From Diphasiastrum complanatum (taxonomy: Eukaryota; Streptophyta; Lycopodiopsida; Lycopodiales; Lycopodiaceae), in assembly GCA_029204225.1 (NCBI GenBank), contig CM055111.1, positions 13,742,477 to 13,806,476 of the forward strand: DNA of 64,000 bases. The letters are read 5' to 3'. Shown one piece after another: positions 45,396 through 56,533 of the stretch. Below the pieces are notes generated by a model that was not told where the DNA came from, did not search any database, and worked only from the letters and a program-made list of their open reading frames with translations. Both the position numbers and the translations under genes were made by a program. The number at the start of each line of letters is the position of its first letter. The stretch's first letter is position 1.

Positions 45396-45590
45396 GAATG
45401 TCGATTACCAGCTATTAAGATGTCGGTTGAGATGTATCAGACCAGACATAGCTTTTGTAGTCAGTTCCCTAAGTCAGTTTATGACTAATCTTGGTATTAC
45501 ACATTGGAAGTCTCTTATCAGAATTTTGAGACTTCATAAATATCCTATGGAGCATTTTCAATTTCACCCAACTTCTCAGTGATTCACTTC
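45396..45590 (+). pseudogene. Copia RNase H scrap
   Basis: RPDIAFVVSSLSQFMTNLGI followed by THWKSLIRILR is nearly the same as the RNase H part at 53570-53660 (RPDIAFAVSSLSQFMTNPGV). Only about 60 codons are present, joined to unrelated DNA on both sides. Confidence 0.85.
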
Positions 45591-45699
45591 TAATGATGTC
45601 TTTTCCTTGTGTAGGCCCATGTGTAGGTGCTTGGCTTGTTGCATGTCCTATTGGTTCGGTCTTGTATTTTTCTTCAAAATTATTTGTTACTACTCTTTG

Positions 45700-46010
45700 A
45701 GTTAGATTGGGGCTTTCTCATCCACTGCTGGTGGGTTTGAAATTTTTTTGGTTTGGTCATCCAATTGATTCTCCTAGCACATATCTTATGCATTGTCTCT
45801 CTAGTGGAGATCGCTTTGTTGATCATGATTCCATCCATGACGTGGTTGCATCAATTGTGCATGAACGCAGCTCTCATGTTGTTTGGGAGCAAACACACAT
45901 TTTGCCTGTGTTTGATTCATAGTCATCTTGTCGTTGGGTTGACCTCGTTCTCTCACATAAAAGGAGTTCATGATCTTAGAGATGTTGATATTGCTAATCC
46001 TTCAAAGTAG
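45700..46010 (+). pseudogene. Possible non-LTR retroelement C-terminal nuclease-like fragment
   Basis: Plus-strand frames read LGLSHPLLVGLKFFWFGHPI, YLMHCLSSGDRFVDHDSIHD, VVASIVHE, VVWEQTHILPVFDS, then after a shift SHIKGVHDLRDVDIANPSK. The order (Gly/His/Asp, then HxxxC, then 'rHd.vrdvva..are.g..v..Eqt..lp', then 'r.vDi.l...g...l.Dv.iadP') matches a C-terminal region found in some plant retroelement proteins, with a PD-(D/E)xK-like pattern. The assignment is from memory of the pattern; no RT is attached. Confidence 0.4.
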
Positions 46011-47690
46011 TCCCTCCTTCGCAATACTTCCATTAGGCAAGGCGGCGTTGCTTCTCAAGGAACTAAAGATAAAGAGTAAGATTATTTTCATTGTACTCTT
46101 TGAAGAGGAATTTATTCCTTTTGCTTTATAAACATGGGATGCTTGCATAAGAAATTTGATGGATTTTGTCAACTTGTGTAGGATTTGTAGTGGATTTTCA
46201 AGGACTTAGTGCCTCACCTTTATCTATCATTATGTCCTATTATTGTCAACGAGTTTCTACCACTTGCAATACTTCGATGGTCATGGTTGCAAGAACAATC
46301 GCTTCACAAATCTTGCACTACCTAAACTTGCAACTATCTTAGCCAATTACTTGCATTATGCAATAGAATACCTTGTTTAATTTTTATTTTATTATAATTG
46401 CATTACAACATCTAAATTCACCTTATCGCCTTTATACTTTCTATGTGCAAGCTCTTGTACTTCTAATAACGAGCACAATGAAGGATATCACTTCGAAAGA
46501 GCAATGAGAATTTTTGGACACTAAGTTGTGTAGAGCTCTTGACGATTCAATCTCTCTAAGAGGCCACGCTATTCTCCTTCTCTTGGATTCGTCAAATTAT
46601 AGATAATTGCTTATATAACAGTATAGAAAAGGACATCTTCATACATAACAGGAATAAGATTCGCAGGATTTGATGGTTTCAGATATTATTCAATACTGAT
46701 TTTAACACATACTAACATTTTTTCCTGCATGCATGACTTAACTTCGTCAAAATTTGATATTATGTTGCTGTTAGCATCCCAATACCTTGTCTAGGGTCAT
46801 CCTTGTAAGGCTTTAACTTGGAACACATGTCAACAACCCCATCCGAATCGTAAGTTTCAAGATAATAGACTCATGGTTTAGGTGCAAAATTTTGAAAATG
46901 CAAGGCCAAGTCAGATGGCATTGTTGACATTTGTTCTATCTAACATGCCTAAATTTCATATGGGATTGTTCCTCATGCAAGTAAAGTTTATACGTGGTAG
47001 CCAGACATAACATTCTGAGATCTATGCATTGTGTGACATGTTTGCTTACAATCAATGATAAATGTAGACGTGATTCAAACAGAAAAGATTCAGACATCAA
47101 GTTTATTGGCAACATATTGCTCCTAGGAATTATCACCTGATGAAAATAAGTCCCAAGTCTACTTTCTCCAGAAACTCATTTTCCTTTTACTGCCGATTGA
47201 ATCAGACTTCAGTCGTCAGGTGCTCCTTGTGGGGCTATACCATTCCGATACTTCTCCATGATTGTTACAAATTCTTATTGGAGCAAAGCGAATAATGTCA
47301 GCTATAATACCTGCAACTTTTTTGCCTTGTGTTCAATCATTCCTTTTTTTACTATATCCCTTCATATTTGTAGGCTCCATACAAGTAGCACAGCTTCTCC
47401 TACCGACAATGGCAATCTCTTTGATTGATTCACATAAAATGTTCGATTTGCTGTCTCTTGAGTAGCTCTGATTCACTCAGCACAAATAAGTAGGGGTTCA
47501 TACGGTTACTGTAGATAGAGTGACGAAAATCATCTGTCATGGTCCCTTTGTTCAAGTGAGTTTACTCTGTGAAGAATGCAACATTGCTCCATAATTTGAC
47601 TTCAACTTGAATCTGACTTTGACAGATCAAAAGACAAAGCTCTGATCGCGATATAAGAAAAAGAGCAACATCATTTCTACAGGTGGGTAC
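46011..47690. other. Intergenic, no gene recognised
   Basis: Frames are short and unsupported. The 67-codon frame at 47262 is hydrophobic but has no match that I know. Confidence 0.45.
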
Positions 47691-47699
47691 CCTCCTACT

Positions 47700-48216
47700 T
47701 GCCACAGGAAACTAATTCATTTCTGGATTGAGGAAACCAAGTTGCATTAAGCAGTATGATTTCTCGCCCTGCCTGATTTACAAATTATTTCTGTTTGGCA
47801 ATCCAAGCAAGTTTCCAGGTTTTTAACCATTGCTATAGGAATATTTGGAGGTAAGTTGAGAAGACCATAGGCAAGTGCAAGTATCTGGTATGAGCACATA
47901 AAAGGTCTTCCTTCTTTATGTCAGACATGTCGTGAAGCACAAAAGTGAGATCTGGCTTATAAACCTGGCTTTCTATGTTATTCAACAATTGTATCAATCT
48001 CCTTTCTCTGAGGATGATCTTTGTTCTTTACAACAAATTTAGGCATCTGATTATCGATATCAATATGCGTGCCCCCGGATGCCTGTTGCACACCAGTGAG
48101 GAACACATATGCATAGGCACGAGCTGGAGTTATACTTCAGACGACTCAAACTCATGCCTTCGTCCTTCTGTATGACCATGCATTCTACAGAAGTCCAAAC
48201 CACAGCATGAAAAGTT
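47700..48216 (-). pseudogene. Frameshifted E/E+/DYW tail of the PPR gene
   Basis: Directly after the PPR stop, three frames yield pieces of the usual C-terminal extension: FHAVVWTS and ARAYAYVF (E), HIDIDNQMPKFVVKNKDHPQ (E+), KPDLTFVLHDMSDIKKEDLL, LALAYGLLNLPPNIPIAMVK and NLETCLDC, REIIL (DYW). DYW domains are the cytidine deaminases of organelle C-to-U editing. Here the HSE active-site motif before the 'LALAYGLL' block is CSY, so the zinc-binding His and catalytic Glu are gone, although CxxC survives. At least three frameshifts and stops are present. Confidence 0.82.
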
Positions 48217-50256
48217 TCACTGATATCTTTTTATGTAGGTCTCCGCTGCACGCAAGTTTCCAGAACGACCGAGGAGGTCCGTTATGCATGCATAATGATG
48301 TGTATCTGGTGTTATTCCAAAACTTTCTGACATTGCACTTAAAATATGAAGGCCCGCATCCACTAGGCTTGCATGGTTGCATGCTGAAAGCAAACCATTG
48401 AAGGTGATAGTATCAGGCTTTAGGCCCTCCTTTTTCATTTCCTCAAAAAGATTAAGGGCTTGTTTGGCATGTCCATGCTGGGCATATCCTGCAATCATTA
48501 CATTCCAAGACACAATATCTCGTTCCAGCAATTTATCAAATTCCTCACGGGCTTTTTCAATATTTCCACACTTGGCATACATGTCAATCACAGTATTCAT
48601 AACATGCACATCCGATTCTAACCCGCTTGTGATGATCTGATCATGGATAGCTTTACCTTCACCTAAGGCTGCTACTCCTGCACAAGCTTTCAGAATGCTC
48701 ACAAATGTGCTGCTATTTGGCTGGATGCCTTCTTCCTGCATTTTGTTGAAATAATGTAGAGCTTGCGAACCAAGTCCATACTTAGCGCATCCAGCAATAA
48801 TTGCATTCCACGACACCACACTTTTCCCAGGCAACTTGTCTAAAACATGGCGTGCTTCATTGAAGCTCCCACATCTAGCATACATGTCAACAAGGCTGTT
48901 GCCAATATAGAGCTCAGAGTCCATTCCACTTTTTATTATATGCTCATGAATCAGCTTCCCCTCGGCTATGTCTGCATTGCAGCCACATGCTTTCAGAACA
49001 CTCAAAAATGTAACTTCATCTGGTTTTGGTCCCTGCTGTTGCATTTTGGTGAAGAGGTCGAGCGCATGCCTACCAAATCCGTGCTTTGAGTATCCTGCAA
49101 TCATCGTGTTCCATGATACAATATTCTTCTCGAGAATTATATCAAACACTAGGCGAGCTTCCTCTAAATCGCCACAATTAACATACATATCCATGAGAGA
49201 ATTGCCAACATGTCCATTCAAATTAACACCCACTTTCAGAATGTGAGAATGAATTAACCTCCCCTCGTGTATTGCAGCAATACTGCTACATGCTTTAAGG
49301 ATACTCACATATGTGATTTCATCTGGCTTCATCCTTACTTCTTGCATTCTTTGAAAAAGTTCGAGGGCACGCTCAGCGCGCCCGTGTTGGACATATCCTG
49401 CAATCATGACATTCCAGGATGTAATAGTTTTCAAAGGCAATCTCTCAAATACCTCTCTTGCTATGTCTGGACTTCCACATTTAGCAAATGTGTCAACAAG
49501 AGCATTTCCAACGAACACATTACTCTCAAGCTTACATCTAATGATGAGAGCCTGGATGAGCTTGGCTTCATCTAGAGCTGCCATGCTGCCACACGCTTGC
49601 AGAGCGCTGACAAAGCTGAAACTGTCTGGCTGTAAACCCTCTTGTTGCATCTGTTTGAACAACTGTAGGGCTTCTTTACCAAACCCTATCTGGGCATATG
49701 CAGTCACCATGGCATTCCACGACACCACATCCTTCCCTGAGAGATTGTCAAAGACGCGGCGAGCCTCCACTAAGCTTCCACACTTGGCATACATATGCAG
49801 CAAAGCATTGCCAACAAAAAGATTTGACCTAAACCCAGATTCATTGATGTGGGAATGGATGGATCTACCACTTTTCAGGTCGGCCGTTCTGGCACAAGCT
49901 TTGAGAACAGCAACATAGACATAATCATTTGCCTTCACATTATACTGAAGCATTCTTAGATAGAGGTTGATTCCTTCCTCGTCTTGGCCATGTTTCACAT
50001 GAGCACAAATGATCGCTCCCCATGAATAAGAATCAGGATTTGCGATCCCGCGAAACACTTGGGTTGCTTCAATCAGGCTTCCGCATGAGGAAAACAAGCG
50101 AATGAGATGGTTACCTAAGAACACATTAGACTGAAGTCCGCTTTTGAGAATGAGATGGCGTAGCTGCCTACCTCTTACGAGATCTTTCTTTCTGATGCAA
50201 TCCAGCAGGAGACGATGGAGGCTCTGAATTCGCATCCAACAAAATTGTCGTTCCAT
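48217..50256 (-). CDS. Pentatricopeptide repeat protein, PLS subclass (679 aa)
   Basis: PPR-PLS proteins bind single organellar transcripts, one base per repeat, and most that carry a DYW tail direct C-to-U editing in plastids or mitochondria. This intronless frame (start MERQFCWMRIQSLHRLL) is a string of P, L and S motifs: NVFLGNHLIRLFSSCGSLIE, VVSWNAMVTAYAQIGFGKEA, LQPDSFSFVSALQACGSMAA and about a dozen more, with a regular spacing of roughly 100 residues per triplet. It ends LLGRSGNLRAAETYIKRYQ, inside the last PPR/E1 boundary, where a normal gene would continue. The remaining E/DYW part follows in broken frames (47700-48216). The PPR part has no internal stop, so the truncated protein may still bind RNA, or the locus is a young pseudogene. 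The target sequence and the organelle cannot be read here; the N-terminus is short for a transit peptide. Confidence 0.93.
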   Translation of the reverse strand: MERQFCWMRIQSLHRLLLDCIRKKDLVRGRQLRHLILKSGLQSNVFLGNHLIRLFSSCGSLIEATQVFRGIANPDSYSWGAIICAHVKHGQDEEGINLYLRMLQYNVKANDYVYVAVLKACARTADLKSGRSIHSHINESGFRSNLFVGNALLHMYAKCGSLVEARRVFDNLSGKDVVSWNAMVTAYAQIGFGKEALQLFKQMQQEGLQPDSFSFVSALQACGSMAALDEAKLIQALIIRCKLESNVFVGNALVDTFAKCGSPDIAREVFERLPLKTITSWNVMIAGYVQHGRAERALELFQRMQEVRMKPDEITYVSILKACSSIAAIHEGRLIHSHILKVGVNLNGHVGNSLMDMYVNCGDLEEARLVFDIILEKNIVSWNTMIAGYSKHGFGRHALDLFTKMQQQGPKPDEVTFLSVLKACGCNADIAEGKLIHEHIIKSGMDSELYIGNSLVDMYARCGSFNEARHVLDKLPGKSVVSWNAIIAGCAKYGLGSQALHYFNKMQEEGIQPNSSTFVSILKACAGVAALGEGKAIHDQIITSGLESDVHVMNTVIDMYAKCGNIEKAREEFDKLLERDIVSWNVMIAGYAQHGHAKQALNLFEEMKKEGLKPDTITFNGLLSACNHASLVDAGLHILSAMSESFGITPDTHHYACITDLLGRSGNLRAAETYIKRYQ

Positions 50257-51160
50257 CGTCGTCTTGCTTTTACTGCTTTCATCATTCAGTCCTGGGCTTT
50301 TTATCTCACTCTCCAGCCATTATGCTCCATAGCACATGTCATGGACTTCATGGGCGTAGAGCAAGCCTTTTTATGCCTACATGCCTACCTAGTTGATGGA
50401 GACTGATGATGCGACCCTTATGTCGCTCCCGTTTGAACCTCATATGTTGATCAACACTTTTATTAAAAATGATGGGAAAACCCAATGATCATGTGCACAT
50501 CTTCTTTGATTTTTGTTAGTGCTCCTCTTCCTCGTCCTCTTCCTCAAACTTCCTTTAACAAGAGGAAGTTCGAGCTCCATGTTCTCGTTGCCTCTCCTCC
50601 TCCCTTGGTCCTCCTCCCGGGGCAGACGATTACCCACTTTTCGGACACCCCCTTTGGGCTGTATCTCTCTCCCTTGCTCAACGTGCTTAACTGGTTCCTT
50701 GAGCTTGCCTACCCTCAATTTATGTATTTCCCTGCTATAGTGTTGACATTCCGCCACATTCTTGTAGCCTATCATGTTTTCTTCACATCCGTTTGTTAGT
50801 TCCAAGACTCTCCTCCTCATTGTGGCCAAACTTTGACGTTGCTTCCTTTGGGTTGGAAAAATGTTGGGATGCCTAGAAACCACAATACGGCTAGCATAAA
50901 TTGATTCACCCAGCCAATGCACTCTCCTCTTATAGAGAAGCCCAGTGTGAGACTGATGGCGTGCATGGTGATACACAGACAGACTGAACTACTAGTATTG
51001 CATGACACTTAACTGACGTCCGCATGTAGAGTACCTAATTGGACCCGTGCTGCTAGTAGCCCCATGAACTGAGTTAGGACCCAACGAAAATGGTATTAAC
51101 CATGGGGCTCTGGCCCAAGGCCTGTACATACTGACATGCATACCACTCACATTGTCCTGC
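50257..51160. other. Upstream of the PPR gene; unidentified open frame
   Basis: Opposing frames at 50440-50976 (-) and 50485-50799 (+) overlap. The plus frame (THFSDTPFGLYLSPLLNVLN and so on) looks somewhat protein-like but has no domain that I know. The promoter of the PPR gene would lie at 50257-50450; no TATA box is obvious. Confidence 0.3.
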
Positions 51161-51164
51161 CTCG

Positions 51165-51800
51165 TTGGACCTATACTCTGACAGGAAATCGAAGGATGGT
51201 AAAGCTTTCGTGCTCATCATCCTCGATATATCAGATACACTGATTGGACACATAGCTGAAGCCAAAACTTCAAAAGAAGTATGGGACATCCTGAACTCAC
51301 TATACGACGTGAGGGACGTAACTACGAAGTTACATCTACGAAGGAAATTCTTTGCAATCAAGATGTCTAATGGTGATTCTTTTCAGAGTCACATTAACTA
51401 GTTTAAGAGTCTCTTGCAACAGATGGCCGCTGTCGGACCAGTCATAAACGATCAAGATGCAATCATGACATTGCTTTCAAGCTTGCCCTCTACATATGAG
51501 AACTGGGTGATGATCATATTGACACACTCAGATTTAACTCTTACCAGAGTTATCACTATGTTGTTGCAAGAAGATAATCGAAGAAGTCAGGACGTTTCGT
51601 CTACTTCCTCCTCTCGGGCTCTATATGTCAACAAAGGCTCAAAACGACAGAAGCAGAAAAGCTCCAAGAAGGCTGCAACGAATCAGAAGTAGACTCAAAG
51701 ACAAGCACAATCATCAGATCCACAATCGAAGAAGAAGATGTTTTGCAGGTATTGCAAGCGCAATAACCATGAGATGAAGGATTGCCGAATTCTCTAAGCA
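51165..51800 (+). pseudogene. Gag of copia element F
   Basis: AEAKTSKEVWDILNSLYDVR, FFAIKMSNGDSFQSHIN then a stop, FKSLLQQMAAVGPVINDQDA, LSSLPSTYENWVMI and a CCHC knuckle FCRYCKRNNHEMKDC at about 51742. Stops lie at 51401 and 51692. The N-terminal third, present in elements A, B and G, is missing. Confidence 0.85.
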
Positions 51801-51859
51801 AAGAATGTAGCCAAGCAACCTGACCAACAAGCAAACATAGTTTCATCATCTCCCCAAGT

Positions 51860-52484
51860 CGAAGGCGCGGTTATGGTCAAAGACCAAAATGCAATTTTGG
51901 ATGATTTATGGTTTCTAGATTATGGAGCAACTCAACATATGACCAATCAACATGAGATTTTCGACTCCTACATGCCTTACAACACGAAGAAATTTGTTCA
52001 TCTTGGTGACAATAGCACTCACACTATTGAAGGTAAAAGTACTGTAAGATTGCGATTCCAGCATAATCAATTCAAACTACTATCAAAGGTTTTATATGTT
52101 CCTAAACTCTCTACAAATCAGTAAGTAGAATTACGGATTTAGGACATAAGGTAGAATCCGAATCTGATCAATGCAAAATTATTGATAGGAGTAACAAAGA
52201 TCCTTGCACTCGGCAAGAGGCAGAGATACTTACATAGATTGGCACATTGAAATTTAGATTCTAGTCAAGCCTTGAAAATCTCTATTCTAGTCAATAAAAC
52301 ATTATTATGGCATCATCGCTTAGGACACTTGAATTATGCATATGTTTTGAACATGTCCAGACAATTCATGGTTCCTGATCTCAACTATCCTTCTGGTAAG
52401 GTCGATCTCCCTGTCTGTCATAGCTACATCTTTGGAAAACAAGCTAGGATTCCTTTTAGATCAAACCATAGGCATGTAGCAAAA
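51860..52484 (+). pseudogene. Protease and GAG-pre-integrase of copia element F
   Basis: DDLWFLDYGATQHMT is the protease signature with Tyr in place of the canonical Ser. FVHLGDNSTHTIEGKS and KVLYVPKLSTNQ follow, then a frame break, then LWHHRLGHLNYAYVLNM and CHSYIFGKQARIPF. The frame stops at NHRHVAKD, where integrase should begin. Confidence 0.85.
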
Positions 52485-53827
52485 GATCAGAAGATGATCA
52501 TGTTGCAGTTCAGCGACTACAGTATGATGAAAACAATCAATCTCCTCAATTACCCAGAAGATCTTCAAGATCCAACAGACCACCTAATCGGTTTATCGAT
52601 GAGTCTGCAGCCTACCTTGTTCAGGAACCGATGTTTGTCCAAGAGGCACTCAATCAGCCTGATTCAGATCTCTGGAAAGAAGATATGGATAAAGAGTATT
52701 CATCTCTTGTCAAGAACCAGACATGGACGATTGTCAAACTACCTACTAGTAGAAATATAGATGACTGTAGATGGATTTTCAAGGTCAAGTACAATGCAGA
52801 TGGAAGCATCAACAAGAGAAAGGCACGACTTGTCGCCAGGGGTTTTTTTCAGGTCTGCAATGACGATTACATTCAGACTTTCAGTCCAGTAGTCAAGCAT
52901 TCTTCTATTCGACTTTTGCTATCATTTGTTGCTGCAGCAAATTTGGAAATACATCAAATGGATGTACAAACAACATATCTCAATGGAATTATTGAAGAAG
53001 ACATTTACATGGTGCAACCCTAAGGTTATATTATCGAGGGTAAACACAATCATGTGTATAAACTACATAAAGCACTTTATGGCTTGAAGCAATCTGCTCG
53101 AGCATGGTTTCAAAAGATCAATACTTTTCTTATTGATCATGACTACATACCTAGCTCTTCAGATTCAAACGTTTACTTCAAAGCAGTGCATCAGTCTTTT
53201 ATCACTATCACTTTATACGTCGAAGATACTTTGTTTTTCATCAACAGTACCGATCTAATAAAAGAGGCCAAGACTATGCTATCTTCCAAATTCGACATGA
53301 CCGATCTGGATGAAGCTCATTTCTGCCTTGGTATACGAATCCACAGAGACAAAAAATAGAAGTTGGTCTACATTACTCAACAGAGGTACATCTACAACGT
53401 GTTAGTTAGATATAATCTGATTAATTGTAAGTTAGCTCTCTCACCAATGGAACCAGGACTCAAATTGTCAAAGGACCAGTGTCCTCAAACAATTCATGAG
53501 AAGAAGTAGATGCGTGTGTATCCTTACCATTCTATTATAGGATCTCTTATGTACGCCATTATCTGTACCAGGCCAGACATAGCTTTTGCAGTCAGCTCTC
53601 TCAGTCAGTTTATGACTAACCCTGGTGTAACACATTGGAAGACTCTTATCAGAGTCATTGGATATCTTCGAGCTACTATGGACTTTTGCATTTGTTATGG
53701 AGCAGTCAAGAACGACAAACTCAATTTACTCAGTGGTTACATAGATGCAAGTTGGGAAGGAGATGTAGACACTCATAAATCCACCTCTAGATCTACATTC
53801 TTCCTCAACAATGGTCCAATTTTCTAG
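52485..53827 (+). pseudogene. RT and RNase H of copia element F
   Basis: FVQEALNQPDSDLWKEDMDK, CRWIFKVKYNADGSINKRKA, RLVARGF, FSPVVKHSSIRLLLSF, QMDVQTTYLNGIIEEDIYMV, a stop, LHKALYGLKQSARAWFQK, and TLYVEDTLFF. The catalytic YVDD is YVED, so the first Asp is changed to Glu. RNase H reads RPDIAFAVSSLSQFM and GYIDASWEGDVDTHKSTSRS, and the frame ends at 53827. Three in-frame stops (53024, 53359, 53507). Confidence 0.9.
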
Positions 53828-53830
53828 AAC

Positions 53831-54329
53831 AGTCAATGTGAAGTATGGTTCTAAAACAAATGGAAGAGTAGTATGATATCGCGAATTCCTCAAGCGTCAA
53901 AGACAGCCATCGTCTGATTGAAAACTGAGGAGTCATAGACGTCCATGTTTTGATCAAAGTGAGTAAATAAGCGCGATCAAACAACGATAGAGTGTATTTA
54001 ATCACAACAAGCATTCATCTACATTATACACAGATAGAAAGCAAGCTGCTGTTATATTACACTGAAGCACAATCAAATAGCAATTACAAAAAATGATGGC
54101 ATAACTGGGAGGCTCAAATAATACGTCTTATAGACGGAGCGACTCTCACGTAATCTGTGCTTGGATGATCTATTTATAGATTTCATTCGTGTATTAATTA
54201 TATTGAATGTTTGTCACGTAATTGGGTAAGCCGTTGTACTTGGAAGTATATGGCTTTTGTGACAACTATACATAGTATATACGGTCAACAAATCAGGAAT
54301 GTTGACGCTGATGAGGACGTCACAAATTA
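53831..54329. other. Intergenic after copia F, nothing recognised
   Basis: May hold the decayed 3' LTR of element F. No boundary was identified, and a TATA-like ctatttatag lies at about 54170. Confidence 0.3.
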
Positions 54330-54810
54330 TCTCACTTCGCATTTTACGTGAAGTGGTTTTCTCTCACTTCGCAAATTTCGAGACGACCTTCGGCATTTTT
54401 CTCTCTCTTCAGGATTTTGCGAAAAAGCTGAAGGTGCTCGTTAACAGTTTAAGGTGCCCTTAAAAAGTTGAAGGTGCCCTCAATAAGGCGAAGATGTCCT
54501 TAACAGTTTAACTTTCTCGTACTTTTCGAAAAAAAGTGAAAAAGCCGAAGGTGCCCTTAAAACAAGTTTGAGCTGTCCTTAAAAACAAGGCGAAGGTGCC
54601 TTTAACAATTTAACCCTTAAAAATAGAGGACCTTAAAAATTTTTCTCTCTTCGCATTTTTCGAAAAAATGCAAAAAAGACGAAGGTGTTGAAAAATAGTT
54701 AAACTGTTGAACTGTGAACAAGTTGTCTTCTTCAAAATAATTGAATGGAAGAAGTCGAAGATAAGTGTCGCAGTTTTTGAAAAACTACAAAAAATGTGAT
54801 CTGTGCGACA
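54330..54810. repeat. Repetitive gaaggtgccctt / cacttcgca region
   Basis: The words cgaaggtgcc, gaaggtgccct, ccttaaaa, and cacttcgca recur every 25-45 bp. The vocabulary is shared with 38280-38990 and 55380-55720. No coding role is evident. Confidence 0.5.
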
Positions 54811-55379
54811 CTTAGTGTATTTTTGCATACTGTTGAAAAAGTAATGTAAATCTGCAGACTTGTTCTAAATGCAAGTTTGCGAAAGTCCTTGAAGGTGGCC
54901 AAGTTTTCAATGACTTCAAGCTATTTAAACTTAACATCTGAACTTGAAATTATAGTAGGATTGGTTACCCTTTGTTGGAGATCAGCCGAAAGCCCATTGT
55001 AGACGTTCTTTAAATAATTGGTTGTCTAAGTTTGTGATTCCTGCAGGTATTAGATGAGTAGACGTAGAACCAAACTTGGTTGACCCTAGATCAATGATCA
55101 ATAAACATGTAGGAACAATCATAAAATAAAAAAATAGTCATTCACCAAGGAGACAATTGTGGGCTTAATCTCCAACAATGTTGAACTAAGTTTGAAGGTC
55201 AAGGCATTCAAGGATTCAGATTAAGGGGGAGTGTTGGATTATTCTCCTTCTTACTAATCGACTAATCGGTTTTAATCCTCATCCATTGTTTATCCAGTTT
55301 TGCGGATTTTCTCATGTTTTTATACAGTCTGTATGTAGAATTACAAGTGTTTTTACATAGTCTGCAGAAATACACGGAG

Positions 55380-55720
55380 TTTGACAACGATGTCGCATTT
55401 TCTCTCTCTACAATCCCAACAGTGTCGCCTGTCAGGAATTACGAACAAAATTGTCATTTTTTTTCACATTTTTGCGACACTGTCGCCTGTCAAAAATCCC
55501 GTGTAAAAATTCAGTGTCGTCTTTTTCACATTTTTTGCCTGTCAGGAATTACGAGTAAATATGCAGAGTCGCATTTTTCAAAGTGCCTCAAATGTTAAGG
55601 AAATGATTTTGGCAAAGTGTGGAGCTACCCTAATATTAAAGAAATGAGATTTTAGGACACTGTCACATTTTTCACAAAAAATCGACATTGTCGTCTTTTT
55701 GCGACACTGTTGCTTGTGGC
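55380..55720. repeat. Repetitive gtcgca / cctgtcagga region
   Basis: Short words cgacactgtcgcct, gcctgtcaggaatta, and gtcgcatttttc recur three or four times in loose order. It carries the same kind of low-order repeat as the regions at 38.3 and 54.3 kb. Confidence 0.45.
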
Positions 55721-56039
55721 AGTTTTAGTTCACTTCTACAAAGTGACAGTTTTAGTTCATTTATGCAGACAGACTAATTACGGCCAATTTCCATCGCTTA
55801 TTAGCCATTATTTCTGAGAAGGAACTAGATGAATGCCAGCGGACTCTAGCCAACTGGAAATCGCATTTGAAGACCTAAATACTTAGTATAAATCAGCTGT
55901 TCATACGTCTCATTACCAATCGATCAATTATGAATAACATTGTGAATTGTGAAGGAGTTGAGTGTTATTACACGACACTTCCTACGCTCTTATCAAGCAG
56001 ATCGTCACAATAAAAAAGTATTGTAGTTAGCTCTCTATC

Positions 56040-56430
56040 AAGCTTTCAAGCTTGAATTCTCTCGAGCATTCTAGCTCAGCCTTTTAGAGTTTATTTTAGA
56101 GTTCCTGATATTGCGCTACTACTTATTAGTAGAGCTACTTATTCTCAGACTTATTCTCAGTTACTCAGAGACAACTTAGAGTGGGCGGTTTCTATCAACT
56201 ATTGCTTTGCACTCATTAGCATCTGATTTTGTTTTTCTGAATCAATACTATTTCTTATTGCGTTCAGTGTATGTCAGAATGCATGCATCTCTATATTGCT
56301 TTTGTAATTGATAGAAATTGTCTGAGAATTCAATACTTTATGTTTGGCTACGTAATCACTTAGTATCTGGCGATCTCAGAGTCAGTTGTTAAAGACTGGA
56401 TCTGATATCTATCACTACTATTTTATCATA
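56040..56430 (+). mobile_element. LTR-like upstream part of copia element G
   Basis: The segment is similar to 24125-24380 (the same blocks, including tgtttggctacgtaatcac), and copia gag starts 100 bp downstream. A primer-binding site was not seen, so the LTR edge is not defined. Confidence 0.55.
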
Positions 56431-56533
56431 CTCTTCAGTTTCATTCATCCTTTCACTATCAGAGAATTGATTTTCTATTGTTGGCATCACTACATCTTAG
56501 CGTCATCGATATAATTGACAGACTAAGTTCCAG

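Larger units (their letters stand above)
51165..53830 (+). mobile_element. Ty1/copia element F, plus strand, integrase deleted
   Basis: The sequence begins inside gag (DGKAFVLIILDISDT) and runs through protease and pre-integrase to a jump at about 52485, from the end of the pre-integrase domain straight to the linker before RT. It then continues through RT and RNase H to 53827. The family is that of element A. Confidence 0.88.

Noticed and set aside
48377-49918. Plus-strand frames antisense to the PPR gene
   Set aside because: Shadows of the minus-strand PPR frame; their residues are not conserved protein domains.
50440-50976. 178-codon minus-strand frame upstream of the PPR gene
   Set aside because: Overlaps an equally long plus-strand frame, has no domain and a composition (Arg/Lys-rich) expected of an antisense frame.
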